Part shown: positions 60,301 to 64,000 of the stretch, piece by piece
Layout: every line of letters starts with the position of its first letter
Position numbering within the stretch: position 1 is the first letter of the stretch
Assembly: GCF_025673445.1 (NCBI RefSeq)
Contig: NZ_JAOVQN010000006.1
Span: forward strand, 120,543 to 184,542
Source: Ruegeria_B marisflavi
GTDB taxonomy: Bacteria; Pseudomonadota; Alphaproteobacteria; Rhodobacterales; Rhodobacteraceae
DNA length: 64,000 bases
Reading direction: 5' to 3'
Made by a program: the position numbers and the translations under genes
Notes under the pieces: model-generated
Database searches by the model: none
Seen by the model: the letters and a program-made list of their open reading frames with translations, nothing else
What the model was told of the DNA's origin: nothing

Positions 60301-61995
60301 CGTACCCGATACAAGCGCGCCCGAGGAGGTGTAGAGACCCCGGAAATAGGGATCGGAGAGGGTGCCGCCCGAGGTTGGGCTGCCTTCGAGATCCACCTGA
60401 TAGGTATGCCCGGCCACTAGCGAGACGCGGAACCAGTCCTGATCGTTGGCGGTTTCTATATTGCCGGTCCGGCTGCCTCCGACCGAAACGGTGCCGGTGG
60501 TGCCGACACCCGCTAAAAAATCGTCAGCAATTGCCCGCTCGACCGCGATCGACAGCGTATAGGTGCCCTCGTTCGATCCAAAGGCACCGACATCGACAAA
60601 ATAGGTGCCTGTCGATGTCGCAGTGAATTCGAGATGGCTGTTCAGCCCGATTCCACCATCATCGTTGCTGGTTCCAGAAATCAGGGTTCCTGACGCATTG
60701 CGCAAACCATAGAGCAGTGTGTCGGGCAAGGTTCCCATGCCGGTGGGCGAACCTTCGAGATCAATGTTGTAAGTGCTGCCGGCCGTAAGGGAGACGCGGA
60801 ACCAGTCGTGGTCGCCGCCGGACTCCACCGCGCCGCTGACCGAACCGTCAACAACCGCCACGCCCGTGGTCCCGGTGCTGGCCGCGTAGTCATCGGCGGC
60901 GCCGAGGTCTTCGACCTGGAGGGTGTAGGTGCCGGTATGCGTTGCGTAGGCCCCTGCCGCTATGAAATACCGGCCCGAACTGCCGGGCGTGAATTCCAGC
61001 AGGCTGTCCAGACCGCCGCCACCATCGTCATTGGTGGTGCCGGAGATCAGGTTGCCGCTTGAATCGTGGATGCCGCGCAGGAACGGGTCGGACAAGGTGC
61101 CGCCGCCGCCGTATGCGCCGTTCAAGGCGATGCGGTAATTGTGGTCTGCCACCATGTCGATACCGAACCAGTCGGTATCGTTGGGCTCATTGATCTCACC
61201 AGTGACGACGCCGCTCGACGGGATACTGCCCGCCGTCGCGGTATTGGACCCGAAGTCGTCGGCGCTGCCTTCGTCCTGGACGGACAGGGTGTAGGTGCCG
61301 GTCTCGCTGCTGAAGGCACCCGCAGCGATGAAGTAGGTGCCGCCGGTCGAAGCGGTGAAAGACAGCAGGCTGTTGAGCCCGATACCACCGTCATCGTTGG
61401 TTGTGCCTGCGATCGAAATGCCGGAGGCATCGAAAAGTCCACGCAGATAGGGATCGCTCAGCGTTCCATCCGAGGTCGGATTACCCCGCAACTCGATTGT
61501 GTATTCGTGACCCGCCGCAAGCGTGACGCGGAACCAGTCGGTGTCTCCGGCTAGTTCTATGTTGCCTGTTGCGGTTCCTCCGGAAGAGACGCTGCCGCTG
61601 GTGGCCAAGGTGTCCGGGAAATCATCGAGTGCTCCGATATCCTCGAGCCGGAGGATGTAGTCACCGGTATCGCCGATGAACGCGCCTGCGGACAGGTAGA
61701 AGCGGCCTGTGCTGGGCGCGGTGAACTCGAGAAGACTGTTGAGGCCGAAACCACCATCATCGTTGCTGGTGCCTGCCAAGAGAGCGCCGGAGCTGTTGTA
61801 AATTCCACGGAAATAGGGATCGCTCAAGCCGAGAAACGTGCCGGTGTCTTCCAGACTGATCCGATAGGTATGCCCTCCGATCAGCTCGGCGGCGAACCAG
61901 TCCTCGTCACCGATTTCCTCGATCCGGCCGGTAACCGATCCTCCGACCGCTATTGCGCCGCTTGTCCCGATACCGGCAGCAAAATCGTCAGGCAT
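57304..61995 (-). CDS. Giant secreted RTX metalloprotease with seven N-terminal PPC modules
   Basis: A 1563-residue protein. Residues 1 to about 830 hold seven repeats of roughly 115 residues, each opening near a DDF or DDY and containing DWFRVSLxAGxTYxIDLEG, the pre-peptidase C-terminal (PPC) domain. Residues about 860-1090 form a metalloprotease like leishmanolysin (M8): the zinc helix HEMGH begins at His970, and GGHWLESLF with ELMTG supplies the third ligand region. RTX repeats follow (about 1300-1470), then the C-terminal secretion module. It has no Sec signal, as expected for type I export. PPC domains normally stand after the protease, so the order is reversed. The start MPDDFAAG follows GAGGGG. 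Confidence 0.87.
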   Translation of the reverse strand: MPDDFAAGIGTSGAIAVGGSVTGRIEEIGDEDWFAAELIGGHTYRISLEDTGTFLGLSDPYFRGIYNSSGALLAGTSNDDGGFGLNSLLEFTAPSTGRFYLSAGAFIGDTGDYILRLEDIGALDDFPDTLATSGSVSSGGTATGNIELAGDTDWFRVTLAAGHEYTIELRGNPTSDGTLSDPYLRGLFDASGISIAGTTNDDGGIGLNSLLSFTASTGGTYFIAAGAFSSETGTYTLSVQDEGSADDFGSNTATAGSIPSSGVVTGEINEPNDTDWFGIDMVADHNYRIALNGAYGGGGTLSDPFLRGIHDSSGNLISGTTNDDGGGGLDSLLEFTPGSSGRYFIAAGAYATHTGTYTLQVEDLGAADDYAASTGTTGVAVVDGSVSGAVESGGDHDWFRVSLTAGSTYNIDLEGSPTGMGTLPDTLLYGLRNASGTLISGTSNDDGGIGLNSHLEFTATSTGTYFVDVGAFGSNEGTYTLSIAVERAIADDFLAGVGTTGTVSVGGSRTGNIETANDQDWFRVSLVAGHTYQVDLEGSPTSGGTLSDPYFRGLYTSSGALVSGTANDDGGTGLNSQITFTAATTGNFFLAAAAFGSNIGTYKISLADLGGTDDFAGNTSTTGTAPVGGAVTGNIESAGDQDWFRVNLTAGNTYQIDLEGSATTGETLSDPLLTGVYNSAGNQMSDTRNDDGGTGLNSLVEFTPTTSGAYFIGASAYGSNTGTYKLSVTQTSTGGTGGPVDDFTETTSTTGRVTVGGSSTGNIETIGDNDWFAVTLNAGQTYTIDLEGAATGGGTLSDPYIRGIFNASGSAMPGAFNDDGGTGRNAQLEFTPTTTGTYFISAGAYSGTGTYKVSVGTATTPPPTSGFDIDIVFTGDERYRSVFENAAATWESVIIGDLPDVNDPRFGIVDDLRIDASVVAIDGPGRILGQAGPRDLRSGSGLTYNGMMQFDSADLAGMEAKGILQDVIEHEMGHVLGLGTLWQTLGLKSGFSYIGTNAVREYSTLTGTTQSSVPLENTGGPGTAGGHWLESLFRTELMTGYAENSPPMPLSRLTIASLQDMGYTVNYANAEPYSLPRGGAAVLAGDEGNDSLTQTVVSSGIAALIDPVGFNGPRYSNFQEKPLSISATPDPIKLDGLVTSASETTVLFFETTTGSDYLVELTGNFDKNNPTNAADIKGTLTQLTLFSSGAPVARYTFDTPVDVETALNAWRGFDLSGNNLLENRSATAENDLINGLAGNDFIIGGLGDDTMDGGTGNDTVGFDVNVDDTSVTRSGDTFTIVSSQGTDQATGFEVFQFADHALTLAQMTALADGGSGGEALSGTPGPDVLLGGAGNDTITGLDGNDRIVSEAGNDSLDGGLGADTLNGGDGDDIIVGGPGSGDLRDVIYAGEGNDSVDAGAGNDLVYGQGGNDTIAGGFGVDELQGQDGDDVITGSAFSDLVFGGAGNDFVNGGFGHDRINGGTGADKFFHVGVEGHGSDWVQDYNAAEGDVLLFGNTAATRAQFQVNFAHTENADGERAGDDAVQEAFVIYRPTGQIMWALVDGQGQSSINMQIGGDVFDLLT

Positions 61996-62085
61996 GGTGT
62001 ATCCCCTCATTCAAAAAGCTGTTTTCAACAATTGGGCGAATTCTACCCATACCGACAAAACCCTGATCCTAGGCGATCATCGACT

Positions 62086-62442
62086 TCAATAGATACCAAT
62101 CGCCAACAACCGGACGAACGTGACTTCGTCCAGATAACCTGTTTCCGCAAAGTGCCATTCTTTCTGAAAGCCTCTGATAGCGGTGCGGGTCTGGTCGTCG
62201 AACGCGCCGTCAGCGGGGCCGGTATCATAACCCAGCCGTGTCAGGGTCTGTTCGACGCGCTGGCGGGTCGGCTGATCCAGTTGCAGGCCGACCTCCTCGT
62301 TCCGGGCCTTGTCCTCGGCGGCGGTGCGCTTGGTCATGATCCGAACCTGATAACCAGGCTCGGAAAACGGCGCCGCTGTCCCAAAGTGCTTTTGAGCGCA
62401 GCAAAAAACAGACAGGACCCCAAGCGAAACCGCAACAATCAT
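62086..62442 (-). CDS. Small peptidoglycan-binding-domain protein
   Basis: A 118-residue protein with an N-terminal hydrophobic segment (about 1-16, MIVAVSLGVLSVFCC) that is a signal or membrane anchor. The C-terminal half (about 55-115, VEQTLTRLGYDTGPADGAFD, then TRTAIRGFQKEW) is a PG_binding_1 domain. The lipobox is imperfect, so lipoprotein status is uncertain. It lies upstream of the large RTX protease on the same strand, about 90 bases away, and could aid export or anchor to the wall, but this is inference. Confidence 0.8.
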   Translation of the reverse strand: MIVAVSLGVLSVFCCAQKHFGTAAPFSEPGYQVRIMTKRTAAEDKARNEEVGLQLDQPTRQRVEQTLTRLGYDTGPADGAFDDQTRTAIRGFQKEWHFAETGYLDEVTFVRLLAIGIY

Positions 62443-62625
62443 GCTCCCTCGCGATCATGATGCATGCAAACACATTGCAGACTAAGGATCAGGTTAACAG
62501 GGCGGATGTCGGCTGTCACCGTGTTTCACTTTGTGGTAAAGTTTCCACTAATGCCGCTAAGCGCCTCTGCTGTCTGATGGTGGAAGCGGGCGCGGCCTTG
62601 GGCCTTTTCGGCATTGGTCGGAGAG

Positions 62626-62701
62626 TGGCAGGGGCAGCAGGGTTCGAACCCGCGACCTACGGTTTTGGAGACCGTCGCTCTACCAGCTGAGCTATACCCC
62701 T
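62626..62701 (-). tRNA. tRNA-Trp (anticodon CCA)
   Basis: On the reverse strand the sequence begins AGGGGTATAGCTCAGCTGG and ends with TGCCCCT, a discriminator G and an encoded CCA. The acceptor arms pair with one wobble. The anticodon stem-loop ACGGTCTCCAAAACCGT gives anticodon CCA for tryptophan. The T arm GGTTCGAACC is standard. Length is 76 bases. In many proteobacteria this gene follows tuf and precedes secE-nusG; tuf is nearby at the window edge but secE is not. Confidence 0.97.
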
Positions 62702-62843
62702 ATCGTGGCGACGGAGATATGTCAGGCGTGCGACGGACTCAAGACCCTTTTTCACGGCCTTCGGGGAAAAAGACGGAGACAAAGCCGTTGCGCCAGACGT
62801 TTGGTCCGGTATGACGGTCGGCACCGAGAACCAAGGGGGCAAG

Positions 62844-63548
62844 ATGAGCCTGCGCAAGAAGATCGCCGATAGCGAAGCCGTGCTGAACTGGGCCGCGCGG
62901 CGCATCGCTTCGTATATCCGGATGGTGCATCGCAACACCCGCTGGCAGCGGATCGGTTACGAGGAACTGGACCGGTTGGCGGCGGCGGGCGAACCGGTGA
63001 TCGTGGTGCTCTGGCATCAGCGGCTGGCGCAGTCACCTTATTTCTTCCCCTTGGACAAGGGGCGGATCTGCTCGATCACTTCGGCGGCGCGGGCGGGCAG
63101 CATGGTCGGGCGGGTGCAGAAACTCTTCGGCATGGACACGATCGCGATGTCCAGCCACAAGCGCCATGTGGCGCTGTCGCGCGAGGTCTTGGGGCTGATG
63201 AAGCAAGGGATCTCGATCGGTATCGCGGCAGACGGGCCGCGGGGACCTGAACGGGTGTCTTCGACGGTGCCCCTGGTTTGGGCGCGCACCTCGGGCAAGC
63301 GGGTGTACGGGATCACCTATTCCGTCCGGCACGGGCGCGAGATGGGCAGCTGGGACCGTCTGCTGCTGCCGCGCCCCTGGCGCAACGAGGGCGTGCTCCT
63401 GTGCCGTGAGTGGACCGACCCGGTGCCACGCAAGGCGTCAGAGGAAGAGATCGAAATACTTCGGCAGAGTCTAGAAGACCATATGAACGAGATCACTGCG
63501 GAAGCGGATCGCATGGTCGGGCGGACCCCTTGGTCGGCCCCGGCCTGA
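62844..63548 (+). CDS. Lysophospholipid acyltransferase-like protein (DUF374)
   Basis: A 234-residue protein of the LPLAT/DUF374 family, related to the Kdo-lipid A and PlsC acyltransferases. The motif VVLWHQRLAQSPYF carries the catalytic-type His, and GIAADGPRGP is the second block. The N-terminal part has only weak hydrophobicity. Such proteins are thought to act on lipids of the outer envelope. The start MSLRKKIAD was chosen for its AAGGGGG site. Its only forward-strand neighbourhood is the gap beside the reverse-strand tRNA-Trp and tuf. Confidence 0.85.
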   Translation: MSLRKKIADSEAVLNWAARRIASYIRMVHRNTRWQRIGYEELDRLAAAGEPVIVVLWHQRLAQSPYFFPLDKGRICSITSAARAGSMVGRVQKLFGMDTIAMSSHKRHVALSREVLGLMKQGISIGIAADGPRGPERVSSTVPLVWARTSGKRVYGITYSVRHGREMGSWDRLLLPRPWRNEGVLLCREWTDPVPRKASEEEIEILRQSLEDHMNEITAEADRMVGRTPWSAPA

Positions 63549-63621
63549 GCCCCAGCATGGCGCGGGCTCAGACTTATCCGTATGTCTTTAAGCCGGGCGG
63601 CGCGGTCATTGCTTAAAGTGC

Positions 63622-63726
63622 TCAGTGCATTCTGTTGACGCGGCTCTGCATCATGGCGCAGTGGGCGAATGACCGGTAAATGGCTTCGAAGATCGTGGCG
63701 GTTCGGGATTTATTAGGAAGCGACAT
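63622..63726 (-). CDS. Possible 34-residue small protein
   Basis: A short frame starts at ATG with a GGAG site 8 bases upstream and encodes MSLPNKSRTATIFEAIYRSF followed by AHCAMMQSRVNRMH. The amphipathic, basic character and the good ribosome binding site favour a real small protein, but no family is recognised. It lies between the acyltransferase end and the tuf terminator. Confidence 0.45.
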   Translation of the reverse strand: MSLPNKSRTATIFEAIYRSFAHCAMMQSRVNRMH

Positions 63727-63881
63727 TCGACTCACTCCGGTTGAAATCTGATACCCCATATTTACGCGGTGCGCGGCGGAGGTCTGTGATCTGGATTACG
63801 TCTGGTCAACTTAATCGCAATTCTGCGAGGACCCGAGTTTTCTTGCTGAGATATCCAGAGGCGCAGTTGTGGTGGGCAATG

Positions 63882-63908
63882 AAAAAGGCCGCCCTGATTG
63901 GGCGGCCT
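63882..63908 (-). terminator. Rho-independent terminator of tuf
   Basis: On the reverse strand AGGCCGCCC and GGGCGGCCT form a 9-base-pair stem with a 5-base loop, followed by TTTTTC. It lies 69 bases past the tuf stop. Confidence 0.8.
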
Positions 63909-63976
63909 CTCCTTAGATCAACGGTGCGGGCGCTCGGTGCTCCTGCGGAGCAACGGCCGCCCACCGCTTTCCAAAA

Positions 63977-64000
63977 TTATTCGATAATTTTGGAAACCAC
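63977..64000 (-). CDS. tuf: Elongation factor Tu, last codons (partial)
   Basis: Reading from the window edge on the reverse strand the codons give VVSKIIE and a TAA stop, the universal ending of EF-Tu in this group (GAGVVSKIIE). A terminator follows, and tRNA-Trp is nearby, which agrees with the usual tuf neighbourhood. Only seven residues are seen, so the call rests on the ending and the context. Confidence 0.72.
   Translation of the reverse strand: MVSKIIE

Noticed and set aside
1..64000. CRISPR arrays, insertion sequences or prophage
   Set aside because: No regularly spaced repeats, transposase, integrase or phage structural gene was found by reading both strands.

Overview
The window is GC-rich, densely coded DNA from an alphaproteobacterium. 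Gene content and order point to the Roseobacter group of Rhodobacterales: an rpsA / ihfB / lapA / trpF / trpB neighbourhood, a Pth with a long C-terminal tail, a hemP gene behind a TGA-N9-TCA iron-box-like site, dimethylglycine-dehydrogenase-like and MttB-like genes side by side, and tRNA-Trp close to tuf. I see no phage, insertion sequence or CRISPR array. The species cannot be fixed by reading alone.

Layout. 1-3.4 kb: the end of an unidentified gene, a MaoC hydratase, an FMN-dependent hydroxy-acid dehydrogenase, and the translation genes rplY and pth. 3.5-6.6 kb: a membrane-anchored serine hydrolase with a DUF2237 protein, then a reverse-strand trio of an Asp/His-repeat secreted protein, a PepSY-like secreted protein and a membrane-anchored LuxR-type regulator. 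6.9-12.8 kb: trpB, a frameshifted small gene, trpF, lapA-like, ihfB and rpsA on the reverse strand, with glutaminase glsA inserted the other way round between ihfB and rpsA. 13-20.3 kb: an aldo/keto reductase, a sulfatase, and a TetR gene divergent from a monooxygenase / BASS transporter / epimerase / SDR operon. 20.3-24.2 kb: copper export (copA-cueR) and a beta-hydroxyacid dehydrogenase. 24.3-28 kb: a 1018-residue kinase / M23 peptidase / aminotransferase fusion, then a hemP operon with an iron-box-like site. 28-35 kb: an MBL hydrolase and a reverse-strand operon for methylated-amine catabolism (dimethylglycine-dehydrogenase-like, MttB-like, TetR, FAD oxidoreductase). 35-38 kb: single genes. 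38-43.9 kb: a complete peptide-type ABC importer. 43.9-46.2 kb: a large MscS channel. 46.5-54.2 kb: an eight-gene, tightly overlapping glycan operon. 54.4-62 kb: three RTX proteins sharing one C-terminal module, the largest a metalloprotease. 62-64 kb: a peptidoglycan-binding protein, tRNA-Trp, an acyltransferase, a possible 34-residue peptide, and the end of tuf at the edge.

The most interesting parts are the glycan operon (nucleotide-sugar dehydrogenase, four glycosyltransferases, phosphatase, deacetylase-fold protein, methyltransferase) whose product is not known to me; the three-domain fusion enzyme; the secreted-repeat / PepSY / membrane-LuxR trio; and the hemP-coupled Cys-rich protein. 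Coding starts were moved inward from the longest frame where a ribosome binding site, a 4-base overlap with the upstream stop, or family alignment argued for it. All functional assignments are from motif reading, without database searches.
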